In this document: positions 25,323 through 34,624 of the stretch, in pieces
Layout: every line of letters begins with the position of its first letter
How positions within the stretch are numbered: position 1 is the stretch's first letter
Assembly (NCBI RefSeq): GCF_001611795.1
Contig: NZ_CP015098.1
Coordinates: 6,944,001-7,008,000 of the forward strand
Origin: Streptomyces qaidamensis
GTDB lineage: Bacteria > Actinomycetota > Actinomycetes > Streptomycetales > Streptomycetaceae
DNA: 64,000 bases
Direction of reading: 5' to 3'
Program-made: the position numbers and the translations under genes
The notes under the pieces: generated by a model
The model's database searches: none
What the model saw: only the letters and a program-made list of their open reading frames with translations
What the model was told of the DNA's origin: nothing

Positions 25323-27452
25323 TTACGCCGGGACGCTCGCGACGCCCTGCGCGAGGAACCGCTTGCCGTTCACGCGCTCGGAGACACCCTCGCGGTCCAG
25401 GTACGGCGTGATGCCGCCCAGGTGGAAGGGCCAGCCGGCGCCCGTGATGAGGCAGAGGTCGATGTCCTGTGCCTCGGCGACGACACCCTCGTCGAGCATG
25501 ATGCCGATCTCCTGCGCGACCGCGTCCAGGACGCGGTCGCGGACCTGCTCCTCCGTCAGGACGCTGTCGCCCTGCTTGAGCAGCGCGGCGACCTCGGGGT
25601 CCAGCTCCGGCTTGCCGCTGTCGTAGACGTAGAAGCCGCGCTTGCCCGCCTTGACGACGGCCGCGAGGTTCGGGGAGACCGTGAAGCGCTCCGGGAACGC
25701 CCGGTTGAGCGTTTCGGAGACGTGCAGGCCGATCGCCGGGCCGACCAGCTCCAGCAGGACCAGCGGCGACATCGGCAGACCGAGCGGCTCGACGGCCTTC
25801 TCGGCGACCTCGACCGGCGTGCCCTCGTCGATGACGTTCTGGATCTCGCCCATGAAGCGGGTCAGGATGCGGTTCACGACGAACGCCGGAGCGTCCTTGG
25901 TGAGGACCGCGGTCTTCTTCAGCTTCTTGGCGACGGCGAAGGCCGTGGCCAGGGAGGCGTCGTCGGTCTTCTCGCCGCGCACGATCTCCAGCAGCGGCAG
26001 GACCGCGACCGGGTTGAAGAAGTGGAAGCCGACGACCCGCTCGGGGTGCTGCAGCTTCGACGCCATCTCCGAGACGGAGAGGGAGGAGGTGTTCGTCGCG
26101 AAGATGGCGTGCGCCGGGGCGACCGCCTCGACCTCCGCGAACACCTGCTGCTTGACGCCGATCTCCTCGAACACGGCCTCGATGACGAAGTCCGCGTCCG
26201 CGAAGCCCTCGGCCTTGTCCAGCACACCGGAGACCAGCGCCTTGAGGCGGTTGGCCTTGTCCTGGTTGATGCGGCCCTTGCCGAGCAGCTTGTCGATCTC
26301 GGCGTGGACGTAGCCCACACCCTTGTCGACGCGCTCCTGGTCGATGTCGGTCAGCACGACCGGCACCTCCAGGCGGCGCAGGAACAGCAGCGCGAGCTGG
26401 CTGGCCATCAGACCGGCGCCGACGACACCGACCTTGGTGACCGGGCGGGCCAGGGACTTGTCCGGGGCGCCGGCCGGGCGCTTGCCGCGCTTCTGCACCA
26501 GGTTGAAGGCGTAGATGCCGGAGCGCAGTTCGCCGCCCATGATGAGGTCGGCGAGGGCCTTGTCCTCGGCGTCGTAACCCTGCTGGAGGTCGCCGTTCTT
26601 GGCGGCGGCGATGATGTCCAGGGCGCGGTAGGCGGCCGGGGCGGCGCCGTGCACCTTGGAGTCCGCGATGAAGCGGCCCTTGGCGACGGCCTGGTCCCAG
26701 GCCTCGCCGCGGTCGATCACCGGGCGCTCGATCTCCAGCTCGCCCTTGAGGACGGCCGCGGTCCAGATCAGCGACTGCTCCAGGAAGTCCGCGCCCTCGA
26801 AGATCGCGTCGGCGATCCCGAGGTCGTAGACCTGCTTGCCCTTGAGCTGCTTGTTCTGGTTGAGGCTGTTCTCGATGATCACCGAGACGGCCTTCTCGGG
26901 GCCGATCAGGTTCGGCAGCAGCGTGCAGCCGCCCCAGCCCGGGACGAGGCCGAGGAACACCTCGGGCAGGGAGAACGCCGGGAGGGCCGCGGAGACGGTG
27001 CGGTAGGTGCAGTGCAGACCGACCTCGACACCGCCGCCCATCGCGGCGCCGTTGTAGTACGCGAAGGTCGGCACGGCCAGCTTCGACAGCCGCTTGAAGA
27101 CCTCGTGGCCGCCCTTGCCGATGGCGAGGGCGTGCTCGTGCTCCTTGAGGATCTCCACGCCCTTGAGGTCGGCGCCGACCGCGAAGATGAACGGCTTGCC
27201 GGTGATGCCGACGCCGATGATCTCGCCGTCCGCCGCCTCCTTCTCGACCTGGTCGATGGCGGTGTTCAGGTTCGCCAGCGAGGCCGGGCCGAAGGTGGTC
27301 GGCTTGGTGTGGTCGTGGCCGTTGTCCAGGGTGATCAGGGCGAAGCGGCCAGCGCCCAGGGGGAGGTCGAAGTGGCGTACGTGCGCACTCGTGACGACCT
27401 CGTCCGGGAACAGCTCGGAAGCCTGCTTCAAAAGCTCGGCGGTGGTGCTCAC
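25323..27452 (-). CDS. fadB: FadB-like enoyl-CoA hydratase / 3-hydroxyacyl-CoA dehydrogenase
   Basis: 709 aa multifunctional beta-oxidation protein. N-terminal crotonase domain (about 15-200) with the oxyanion-hole segment GAAMGGGVEVGLHC and catalytic Glu in FSLPEVFLGLVPGWGG. A linker and 3HCDH NAD-binding domain follow, starting near residue 340 (VGVVGAGLMASQ), then the C-terminal dimerisation domain with FHFFNPVAVLPLLEI and NRI. Together with the upstream thiolase it forms the FadB/FadA pair degrading fatty acyl-CoAs. GTG start at 27452 overlaps the thiolase stop by 4 bp. The third Gly of the nucleotide-binding motif is Ala. Confidence 0.93.
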   Translation of the reverse strand: MSTTAELLKQASELFPDEVVTSAHVRHFDLPLGAGRFALITLDNGHDHTKPTTFGPASLANLNTAIDQVEKEAADGEIIGVGITGKPFIFAVGADLKGVEILKEHEHALAIGKGGHEVFKRLSKLAVPTFAYYNGAAMGGGVEVGLHCTYRTVSAALPAFSLPEVFLGLVPGWGGCTLLPNLIGPEKAVSVIIENSLNQNKQLKGKQVYDLGIADAIFEGADFLEQSLIWTAAVLKGELEIERPVIDRGEAWDQAVAKGRFIADSKVHGAAPAAYRALDIIAAAKNGDLQQGYDAEDKALADLIMGGELRSGIYAFNLVQKRGKRPAGAPDKSLARPVTKVGVVGAGLMASQLALLFLRRLEVPVVLTDIDQERVDKGVGYVHAEIDKLLGKGRINQDKANRLKALVSGVLDKAEGFADADFVIEAVFEEIGVKQQVFAEVEAVAPAHAIFATNTSSLSVSEMASKLQHPERVVGFHFFNPVAVLPLLEIVRGEKTDDASLATAFAVAKKLKKTAVLTKDAPAFVVNRILTRFMGEIQNVIDEGTPVEVAEKAVEPLGLPMSPLVLLELVGPAIGLHVSETLNRAFPERFTVSPNLAAVVKAGKRGFYVYDSGKPELDPEVAALLKQGDSVLTEEQVRDRVLDAVAQEIGIMLDEGVVAEAQDIDLCLITGAGWPFHLGGITPYLDREGVSERVNGKRFLAQGVASVPA

Positions 27453-28666
27453 TTGTCCCCCTCGAAGTGCGGGTTCTCCCAGATGACCGTCGCGCCCATG
27501 CCGAAGCCGACACACATGGTGGTCAGGCCGTAGCGGACGTGCGGCTGCTCCTCGAACTGGCGCGCCAGCTGCGTCATCAGGCGGACGCCGGAGGAGGCCA
27601 GCGGGTGGCCGAAGGCGATGGCGCCGCCGTACTGGTTGACGCGCTCGTCGTCGTCGGCGATGCCGTAGTGGTCGAGGAAGGCCAGCACCTGGACGGCGAA
27701 GGCCTCGTTGATCTCGAACAGGCCGATGTCGGAGATCGACAGGCCGGCCTGGGCCAGCGCCTTCTCCGTCGCCGGGATCGGGCCGTAGCCCATGACCTCC
27801 GGCTCGACGCCCGCGAAGGAGTAGGAGACCAGGCGCATCTTCACGGGGAGGTCGTGCTCCCGCGCGAACTCCTCGGAGGCGATGAGCGAGGCGGTGGCGC
27901 CGTCGTTCAGACCGGCCGCGTTGCCGGCGGTGACCCGGCCGTGCACACGGAACGGGGTCTTCAGGCCCTGGAGGTTCTCCAGGGTCGTGCCCGGGCGCAT
28001 CGGCTCGTCGGCGGTGACCAGGCCCCAGCCCGTCTCACCGGCCTCGGGGGAGGTGCGGCGGACCGAGACCGGCACCAGGTCGGCCTGGATCTTGCCGTTG
28101 GCGTACGCCTTGGCGGCCTTCTCCTGGGAGCGCACGGCGTACTCGTCGGCGCGCAGCTTGGTGATCTGCGGGTAGCGGTCGTGCAGGTTCTCCGCGGTCA
28201 TGCCCATGAACAGGGCCGACTCGTCGACCAGCTTCTCGGAGACGAACCGCGGGTTCGGGTCCACGCCCTCGCCCATGGGGTGACGGCCCATGTGCTCGAC
28301 ACCGCCCGCGACGGCGACGTCGTAGGCGCCGAAGGCGACGGAACCGGCGACCGCGGTGACGGCGGTCAGGGCGCCGGCGCACATGCGGTCGATGGAGTAG
28401 CCCGGCACGGACTGCGGGAGACCGGCGAGGATCCCGGCGGTGCGGCCGATGGTCAGGCCCTGGTCACCGATCTGCGTGGTCGCGGCGATGGCGACCTCGT
28501 CGATCTTCTTCGGGTCGAGTCCGGGGTTGCGGCGCAGCAGCTCCCGGATCGCCTTCACGACGAGGTCGTCGGCACGGGTCTCGTGGTAGATGCCCTTCGG
28601 GCCCGCCTTGCCGAACGGGGTGCGGACGCCGTCGACGAAGACGACGTCCCTGACGGTACGAGGCAC
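27449..28666 (-). CDS. fadA: Acetyl-CoA C-acyltransferase (thiolase, FadA-type)
   Basis: 405 aa. Cleaves 3-ketoacyl-CoA with CoA in the last step of beta-oxidation, with the FadB-like partner downstream. Catalytic residues are visible: acylated Cys in DRMCAGALTAV (about 92), His in FGHPLASSG and the C-terminal Cys in TMCVGFGMG. GTG start with GGAGGAGAG upstream. Two palindromes in its promoter suggest control by a TetR-type fatty-acid regulator. Confidence 0.93.
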   Translation of the reverse strand: MPRTVRDVVFVDGVRTPFGKAGPKGIYHETRADDLVVKAIRELLRRNPGLDPKKIDEVAIAATTQIGDQGLTIGRTAGILAGLPQSVPGYSIDRMCAGALTAVTAVAGSVAFGAYDVAVAGGVEHMGRHPMGEGVDPNPRFVSEKLVDESALFMGMTAENLHDRYPQITKLRADEYAVRSQEKAAKAYANGKIQADLVPVSVRRTSPEAGETGWGLVTADEPMRPGTTLENLQGLKTPFRVHGRVTAGNAAGLNDGATASLIASEEFAREHDLPVKMRLVSYSFAGVEPEVMGYGPIPATEKALAQAGLSISDIGLFEINEAFAVQVLAFLDHYGIADDDERVNQYGGAIAFGHPLASSGVRLMTQLARQFEEQPHVRYGLTTMCVGFGMGATVIWENPHFEGDK

Positions 28667-28712
28667 GATGGCTCTCCTCCAGGGTCAGGATCTGCATTGC
28701 TGCTGCGATGCG

Positions 28713-28728
28713 CTGAGCGCGCGCTCAG
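28713..28728. promoter_or_regulatory. 16-bp perfect palindrome upstream of the thiolase gene
   Basis: CTGAGCGCGCGCTCAG, 47 bp upstream of the start, between the SD and the second operator-like repeat. Likely a regulator site in the fad promoter or leader. Confidence 0.5.
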
Positions 28729-28734
28729 GCCCCA

Positions 28735-28757
28735 TGCTACTTATGAGTAACGTAGCA
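28735..28757. promoter_or_regulatory. Nested inverted repeat in the fad promoter
   Basis: TGCTAC…GTAGCA encloses TACT-TATG-AGTA. The TTACT…AGTAA-like pattern resembles sites bound by TetR-family regulators of fatty-acid metabolism. It is the most AT-rich part of the 130-bp gap. Confidence 0.5.
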
Positions 28758-28796
28758 GCACAGTCCTGGCGGGGGGAGCGGTGAAGGTCACACCCC

Positions 28797-29831
28797 TCAC
28801 CGAGGCGGCGCAGTGGACCCCCGAGGCGTCAGCACGGGAGTCGGCACGGGATGCGACTCACCCCCTCGCCCGGTGATCACCGAGAACAACGTCCGAGCCA
28901 CCTCCGCCCCGAACCCGTGCACGTCATGGCTCATCGCCGACAGGGTCGGATGCGTCAGCCGGCACAGCTGCGAGTCGTCCCACGCCAGCAGCGACACGTC
29001 CTCCGGCACCCGCAGGCCCATCTCGGCCGCCACCGACAGCCCCGCCACCGCCATGATGTCGTTGTCGTACACGATCGCGGTCGGCCGGTCGGCCGGCGCC
29101 GCCGTCAGCAGCGACCGTGTCGCCCGGGCCCCCGCGTCCCCCGAGAAGTCCGTCGCGACCTGCCAGGCCCCGGCTAGCGCCAGCGCCCCCGCCGTCTCGT
29201 CGAACGCCGCCGTCCGGATCGCCGTGTGCCCGAGGTCCGCCGCCCCGCCCACCCGGGCGATCCGCCGGTGCCCCAGCGCGGCCAGGTACCGTACCGCCTC
29301 CGCCACAGCCGTGGCGTCGTCCGTCCACACCGACGTGAGCCTCCCGGTCAGCGAGGGGTGCCCGACGGCGACCACCGGCATCCCGAGCCGCTCCGTCATG
29401 GCCACCCGCGGATCGTCCGCCCGGAAGTCGACGAGGATCGACCCACCGATCTGCCGCCCCCGCCACCACGTCTCCTGGACGCCCACCTCCTCGTCCATGT
29501 TCCGTACGAGCCTCAGCAGCAGCGAGCTGGAGTGCTCGGTCAGCACGCTCTGCACGCCCGAGACGAACTCCATGTACCAGGGCTCAAGACCGAGCACCCG
29601 CGCCGGCCGGCACACGGCCAGCCCGACCACGTCCACGCGCGATCCGGCCAGCGTCCGCGCCGTGAGGCTCGGCGACCAGCCCAGCTCCCGTGCCGCGAGG
29701 AAGATCCGGTCCCGGGTGGCCTCCGACAGTCCCGGCTTGTGGTTGAACGCGAGGGACACCGCGCCCTTGGACACACCGGCGCGCGCGGCGACGTCCTTGA
29801 TGGTGACGCGAGGGGTCGGCGTTGCCGTCAT
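28797..29831 (-). CDS. LacI-family transcriptional regulator of the beta-mannoside locus
   Basis: 344 aa. LacI-type HTH at the N-terminus (VTIKDVAARAGVSKGAVSLAFN, hinge LTARTLAG), then the periplasmic-binding-protein-like effector domain (VVAVGHPSL; TAIVYDNDIMAVAGL; VSLLAWDDSQLC). It overlaps the beta-mannosidase stop by ATGA, so enzyme and regulator are made together. The likely target is the pair of ACCGGT-centred sites upstream of that operon, with a mannoside inducer (inferred). Confidence 0.9.
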   Translation of the reverse strand: MTATPTPRVTIKDVAARAGVSKGAVSLAFNHKPGLSEATRDRIFLAARELGWSPSLTARTLAGSRVDVVGLAVCRPARVLGLEPWYMEFVSGVQSVLTEHSSSLLLRLVRNMDEEVGVQETWWRGRQIGGSILVDFRADDPRVAMTERLGMPVVAVGHPSLTGRLTSVWTDDATAVAEAVRYLAALGHRRIARVGGAADLGHTAIRTAAFDETAGALALAGAWQVATDFSGDAGARATRSLLTAAPADRPTAIVYDNDIMAVAGLSVAAEMGLRVPEDVSLLAWDDSQLCRLTHPTLSAMSHDVHGFGAEVARTLFSVITGRGGESHPVPTPVLTPRGSTAPPR

Positions 29832-32197
29832 CGGGTGGGCTCCACGCAGTACAGGGCCGAACGGGCGGTCTTCGCGTCGGGAGTCTTCCAGCCGCGCACC
29901 CCGATGGTCACCTCTTCGCCCGGCAGCAGCGTGACCAGCCCCCGGTCGGCCCGCGCCCCGGGGTCGAGCCGGTCGGCCTGGAGCAGCAGGTCCCGCACGA
30001 GGGTGCGGGCGGTCACCGTGATGCCGCCCGGCGCGAGCCCGACGTCGAACTCCGGAGCGGGGTAGGGCACTTCGCGGTCGGGCACCGGGAAGTGCAGCGC
30101 CCGCAGCCCGTCCACGTCCGCGACCAGGAACTCCCCGGGCCCGGCGGGCAGCAGCTCCCGCGGCACGCCGACACGGGCCACGGCCCGCCTCCCGGCCGCC
30201 AGGTCGACGTCCTTCCGGCCCAGCACCTCGCCCTCGACGGACAACCGCCGCAGGGTCAGCGTCCCCCGCCACTCCTCCGGCCCCTGGTTGACGGCGGCCA
30301 GCACCAACGCGCCGTCCCGCATCTGGAACGTCGGCAACCGGTCCGCGTACAGCCGTTTCAGCTCGTGGTAGAGCGGCTTCTCGCGGCCGTCCCCGTCGAT
30401 CGCCGCCCAGGACGTCACGGGCCAGCAGTCGTTGAGCTGCCAGACGACCGTGCCCGCGCACACCGGCCAGTGGGAGCGCCAGTGCTCGATCCCGGCCGCG
30501 ACCGCCCGCGCCTGGTTCAGCTGCATGAGGTAGTGCCAGCGGTCGAAGTCCCCGTCCGGCACGGCGAAATGCCGCCGGAGCCCCCGCTCCAGCTTGCCGT
30601 TGCCGTCGTCGGCCTTCTGGTGGTGCAGCATGCCGGGCGAGTCCGGCGCGAGCTCCTCCCCGGGCAGCGCCCGGCGCAGCGTGCTGTACGCGGGCGGCGC
30701 CTGCCAGCCGAATTCGGCGACGAAACGCGGCACGCTCAGCCGGTAGTCCGCGTAGTCCTGCCGGTTCCACACCTCCCACGAGTGGTGGGTGCCGTGCGCC
30801 GGGTCGTTCGGGTGGTGGTCCCAGGATCCGGACCAGGGGCTGCCCGCGGTGTACGGCCGGGTCGGGTCCAACTCGGCCACCGCACGCGGCAGTACGCCCA
30901 GGTAGTAGCCCTCGCCCCAGGAATCCCCGGCCAGCCGCGGCTCCCACTCCCAGTCCCGGAAGCCCCACAGGTTCTCGTTGTTGCCGTTCCACAGCACGAG
31001 CGACGGGTGCGGCATCAGCCGCACGACGTTCTCCCGCGCCTCGGCCTCCACCTCGCCGCGCAGCGGCTGCTCCTCCGGGTAGGCCGCGCACGCGAACGGG
31101 AAGTCCTGCCAGACCAGCAGCCCCAGTTCGTCGCAGGCGTCGTAGAAGTCCGCGCTCTCGTAGATCCCGCCGCCCCAGATCCGCACGAGGTCCACGCCCG
31201 CGCCGGCCGCCTGCTCCAGCCGCTCCCGGTAGCGCTCGCGGGTGATCCGGGACGGGAAGACGTCGTCGGGGATCCAGTTGACGCCCCGCGCGAAGAGCCG
31301 CTCGCCGTTGACGACGAGGGTGAAGCCGGTGCCGTGCGCGTCGGGCCCCCGGTCCAGCTCCACCGTCCGGAAGCCGACCCGCCGCCGCCACACGTCCAGT
31401 GCCTCCTCGCCGTGCAGCAGCTTCAGCTCCACGTCGTAGAGCGGCTGTTCGCCGTACCCGCGCGGCCACCACAGCCGCGCGTCCGGCACCCGCAGCCGTA
31501 CGACCCCGCCTGACCCCTCGATCTCGGCCCGCGCCCGCACCCCAGCGACGGTCGCCTCCACGGCGAGCGGCGCCTCGACCCGGGTCCGCTCGACGTCGAC
31601 GGCCAGCTCGACGACGCCCGTGCCCTCCTCGACGGTGACCAGCGGCCGCACCCGGGCGATCCGGGCCGTCGACCAGTGCTCCAGGCGCACCGGCCGCCAG
31701 ATCCCGGCCGTCACCAGGGTCGGCCCCCAGTCCCAGCCGAAGGAGCAGGCCATCTTGCGCAGGTACTGGTACGGCTCGGCGTAGGCGGCGGGCCGCTCGC
31801 CCACCCGGCCCCGCACGGCCTCCGCCTCGGCGTAGGCGGAGACGAACCGCACGGACAGCCGCCCGGACAGGCCCGTCACGTCGAACCGGTACGAGCGGTG
31901 CATGTTGCGCACCTTCCCCAGCAGCCGCCCGTCCAGGGAGATCTCGGCGACGGTGTCGAGCCCCTCGAAGACCAGGTCGGTCTGCTCCTGCCCCCACGAG
32001 CCGCCGATCTCCCGCTCGTACGTCCAGTCCCGGCGCCCCACCCACGCCACCTCGGTCTCGTTCCGGCCGAGGAACGGGTCCGGGACGAGCCCGGCCGCCA
32101 TCAGGTCGGTGTGCACGCAGCCGGGCACGGCGGCCGGCAGCGTGTCCGAGTCGTGCCGCAGGATCCATCCCTCGCCGAGCGGTGTCGCCTCCAGCAT
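29828..32197 (-). CDS. Beta-mannosidase (GH2)
   Basis: 789 aa, cytoplasmic (no signal peptide). Releases mannose from the non-reducing end of beta-mannosides or manno-oligosaccharides. Sugar-binding jelly-roll first (about 1-170, WTYEREI, EGLDTVAEISLDG), immunoglobulin-like domain, then a TIM barrel with acid/base Glu in WNGNNEN (about 407) and nucleophile Glu in VAEFGW (about 494). The order and motifs match the GH2 beta-mannosidase branch rather than beta-galactosidase. Start: ATG 32197 with AAGGGAG 6 nt upstream. It is divergent from the ABC importer that would supply its substrate. Confidence 0.9.
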   Translation of the reverse strand: MLEATPLGEGWILRHDSDTLPAAVPGCVHTDLMAAGLVPDPFLGRNETEVAWVGRRDWTYEREIGGSWGQEQTDLVFEGLDTVAEISLDGRLLGKVRNMHRSYRFDVTGLSGRLSVRFVSAYAEAEAVRGRVGERPAAYAEPYQYLRKMACSFGWDWGPTLVTAGIWRPVRLEHWSTARIARVRPLVTVEEGTGVVELAVDVERTRVEAPLAVEATVAGVRARAEIEGSGGVVRLRVPDARLWWPRGYGEQPLYDVELKLLHGEEALDVWRRRVGFRTVELDRGPDAHGTGFTLVVNGERLFARGVNWIPDDVFPSRITRERYRERLEQAAGAGVDLVRIWGGGIYESADFYDACDELGLLVWQDFPFACAAYPEEQPLRGEVEAEARENVVRLMPHPSLVLWNGNNENLWGFRDWEWEPRLAGDSWGEGYYLGVLPRAVAELDPTRPYTAGSPWSGSWDHHPNDPAHGTHHSWEVWNRQDYADYRLSVPRFVAEFGWQAPPAYSTLRRALPGEELAPDSPGMLHHQKADDGNGKLERGLRRHFAVPDGDFDRWHYLMQLNQARAVAAGIEHWRSHWPVCAGTVVWQLNDCWPVTSWAAIDGDGREKPLYHELKRLYADRLPTFQMRDGALVLAAVNQGPEEWRGTLTLRRLSVEGEVLGRKDVDLAAGRRAVARVGVPRELLPAGPGEFLVADVDGLRALHFPVPDREVPYPAPEFDVGLAPGGITVTARTLVRDLLLQADRLDPGARADRGLVTLLPGEEVTIGVRGWKTPDAKTARSALYCVEPTR

Positions 32198-32207
32198 GCG
32201 CACTCCC

Positions 32208-32219
32208 TTAACCGGTTCA
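32208..32219. promoter_or_regulatory. Operator copy 1, TTAACCGGTTCA
   Basis: Near-palindrome centred on CCGG, typical of LacI-family operators. It sits 11 bp before the beta-mannosidase start and includes part of the region next to its SD. Confidence 0.65.
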
Positions 32220-32264
32220 GTGAAGAGTCGTGTGTCGGTTTCGCATCGTTGGCGGGATTGGGAC

Positions 32265-32276
32265 TTTACCGGTTGA
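32265..32276. promoter_or_regulatory. Operator copy 2, TTTACCGGTTGA
   Basis: Second copy of the same site, 57 bp from the first centre to centre, on the side of the ABC importer. The two copies would let one LacI protein silence both divergent operons. Confidence 0.65.
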
Positions 32277-32360
32277 GTGCGCGCTGTCAGAGTTCCGAAC
32301 CAGCCATACCGCACGTGCTCGTCCGTCCCGAGTTCCCCTCCGCGAACGGAGCTGATGCAC

Positions 32361-33674
32361 ATGAACCGCCGTACCCTCCTCGCCCTGGCAGCAGGGGCCG
32401 CCCTGCTGGCCTCCGGCTGCACCGGCACGGGAGGCTCCTCGAAGGGTGCCGACGCCGAGGCGCCCGACGATCCCGCCAAGGTCAGCGGGACCATCACCGT
32501 CCTCACCCACCGGACCGACCTCGTGCAGGACGGGACGATGAAGAAGTACGCCGCCGAGTTCAACAAGACGTACCCGAAGGTCAAGGTCGAGTTCGACGGC
32601 ATCACCGACTATGAGGGCGAAGTCAAGATCCGTATGAACACGGAGAACTACGGCGACGTCCTCATGATCCCCGCGGTGATCGAGAAGAAGGACTACCCGA
32701 AGTTCTTTGCCTCGTTGGGCAGCCAGGAGGAGCGGAGCAAGAAGTACCGCTTCACCGACTTCACCGCCGTCGGCGGCAAGGCCTACGGCCAGAGCCCGCT
32801 CGGCGCGCTCCCCGGGTTCATCTACAACAAGAAGGTGTGGACCGAGGCCGGGATCACCGACTGGCCCACGACACCGGCCGAGTTCCTCGCCGGCCTCAAG
32901 GCGATCAAGTCGAAGACCGACGCGATCCCCTACTACACCAACTTCAAGGACAAGTGGCCGCTCAGCCAGTGGACGGGGGTCAACGGCTCGGTCAGCTGCG
33001 ACGAGCAGGCCACCACCAGACTGGCCGAGGGCAACCCCTGGGCCGAGGGCGCCGATCTGCGGGTGGCGGACACCCTGCTGTACGACATCGTGCACGAGGG
33101 GCTCATCGAGAAGGACCCCACGACCACCAACTGGGAGGCGTCCAAGCCCAAGCTGGCCAAGGGCGAGATCGCCACCATGTGGCTCGGCTCCTGGGCGGTC
33201 ATCCAGATGCAGGGCGCGGCGAAGCAGGCCGGTGCCAACCCTGACGACATCGGGTTCATGCCCTTCCCCGCGCAGAAGGACGGCACCTTCTGCGCGGTGA
33301 CGTCGCCCGACTACAACCAGGCCGTCAACATCCACTCCGAGCACAAGGAGGCCGCCCGGGCCTGGATCGACTGGTTCACCGAGAAGTCCGGCTACGCGCA
33401 GGACAACCTGGCACTGTCCCCGCTCAAGGACGCCCCGCTGCCCGACATCCTGAAGCCGTACGAGGAGGCGGGCGTCAAGCTCCTCGAACTCGACGACCGC
33501 AAGGGCGCCGAGGTGAAGACCATCGAGAACCAGTCCGAGGTCGGCATCAACAAGCCCGACTACCGCCAGGAACTCGTCGACATGGCCCGCGGCGCCAGGA
33601 AGGGCAACCCGGACGACTACCTGGACGGCCTCGGTGAGAAGTGGACCGAGACCCAGAAGTCGCTGGGGTACTGA
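32361..33674 (+). CDS. Sugar-binding lipoprotein of a CUT1 ABC importer (probable manno-oligosaccharides)
   Basis: 437 aa family-1 solute-binding protein. Short signal with lipobox ASGC, then a Gly/Ser linker. The typical SBP region ITVLTHRTDLVQDG begins the mature fold; Trp/Tyr residues characteristic of sugar sites are spread through it (IYNKKVWTEAGI, WLGSWAVIQMQG). Start: ATG 32361 with GGAG at 9 nt; the ATG at 32355 is too close to the SD. First gene of a three-gene operon without ATPase. The substrate is inferred from the divergent beta-mannosidase and shared operators. Confidence 0.88.
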   Translation: MNRRTLLALAAGAALLASGCTGTGGSSKGADAEAPDDPAKVSGTITVLTHRTDLVQDGTMKKYAAEFNKTYPKVKVEFDGITDYEGEVKIRMNTENYGDVLMIPAVIEKKDYPKFFASLGSQEERSKKYRFTDFTAVGGKAYGQSPLGALPGFIYNKKVWTEAGITDWPTTPAEFLAGLKAIKSKTDAIPYYTNFKDKWPLSQWTGVNGSVSCDEQATTRLAEGNPWAEGADLRVADTLLYDIVHEGLIEKDPTTTNWEASKPKLAKGEIATMWLGSWAVIQMQGAAKQAGANPDDIGFMPFPAQKDGTFCAVTSPDYNQAVNIHSEHKEAARAWIDWFTEKSGYAQDNLALSPLKDAPLPDILKPYEEAGVKLLELDDRKGAEVKTIENQSEVGINKPDYRQELVDMARGARKGNPDDYLDGLGEKWTETQKSLGY

Positions 33675-34624
33675 TGACGGGCACGACCGAAACGGCGGCC
33701 GTCAAGACCGCCGCGGGGGCGGCCGCCGCCCCCGCCCCGGCCCCCGCCCCGCGCCCGGCACGCCTGTGGCGCGGGGCCACCCCCTGGCTCTTCCTGCTCG
33801 CCCCGCTCGCCCTCCTGATCGTCTTCACCTACGCGCCGATCGCCAACATGGTCGCGTACAGCTTCACCGACTGGGACGGAGTGAGCCCCGAACTGCACTA
33901 CACGGGCTCCGAGAACTACGCCGAACTCTTCACCCGCTCCGAGCTGTTCGAGGTCTTCTGGGTCAGCGGCTACTACCTGGCGGCGTCCGTGATCCAGATC
34001 GTGGCCGCGCTCTACTTCGCCACCATCCTCAGCTTCAACGTCCGCTTCCGGAACTTCTTCAAGGGCGTGCTGTTCTTCCCGTACCTGATCAACGGCGTGG
34101 CGATCGGGTTCGTCTTCCTCTACTTCTTCCAGGACGGCGGCACCCTCGACTCGGTGCTGAGCCTGCTGGGCGTGGAGACGGACCGCGCCTGGCTCGGCAC
34201 TCCGACGTCGGCGAACACCTCCCTCGCCGCCGTCTCCGTCTGGCGCTACCTGGGCCTGAACTTCGTGCTCTTCCTCGGCGCGATCCAGTCGATCCCCGGG
34301 GAGCTGTACGAGGCGGCCGAACTGGACGGCGCGAACCGCTGGCACCAGTTCCGTTTCATCATCGCGCCGGGCATCAAACCGGTCCTGAGCCTGACGGTGA
34401 TCCTCTCGATCTCCGGTTCGCTCTCGGTCTTCGAGATCCCGTACATCATGACCGGCGGCGCGACCGGCACCGAGACGTTCGTGATCCAGACCGTGAAGCT
34501 GGCCTTCCAGTTCAACAAGACGGGGCTCGCCTCGGCGGCCGCGGTCGTACTGCTGCTGATCGTCCTCGCGGTGACCTGGGTGCAGCGGCGCCTCGCCCCC
34601 GACGACAAGGTGGACCTCGTATGA
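33674..34624 (+). CDS. Sugar ABC transporter permease (MalF type)
   Basis: 316 aa. An Ala/Pro-rich cytoplasmic tail (about 1-32) precedes six TM helices. EAA loop ELYEAAELDGANRWHQFRFI near residue 212. The start codon shares one base with the stop of the binding-protein gene (TGATG), and the end overlaps the next permease by ATGA, so the three genes are tightly coupled. Confidence 0.9.
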   Translation: MTGTTETAAVKTAAGAAAAPAPAPAPRPARLWRGATPWLFLLAPLALLIVFTYAPIANMVAYSFTDWDGVSPELHYTGSENYAELFTRSELFEVFWVSGYYLAASVIQIVAALYFATILSFNVRFRNFFKGVLFFPYLINGVAIGFVFLYFFQDGGTLDSVLSLLGVETDRAWLGTPTSANTSLAAVSVWRYLGLNFVLFLGAIQSIPGELYEAAELDGANRWHQFRFIIAPGIKPVLSLTVILSISGSLSVFEIPYIMTGGATGTETFVIQTVKLAFQFNKTGLASAAAVVLLLIVLAVTWVQRRLAPDDKVDLV

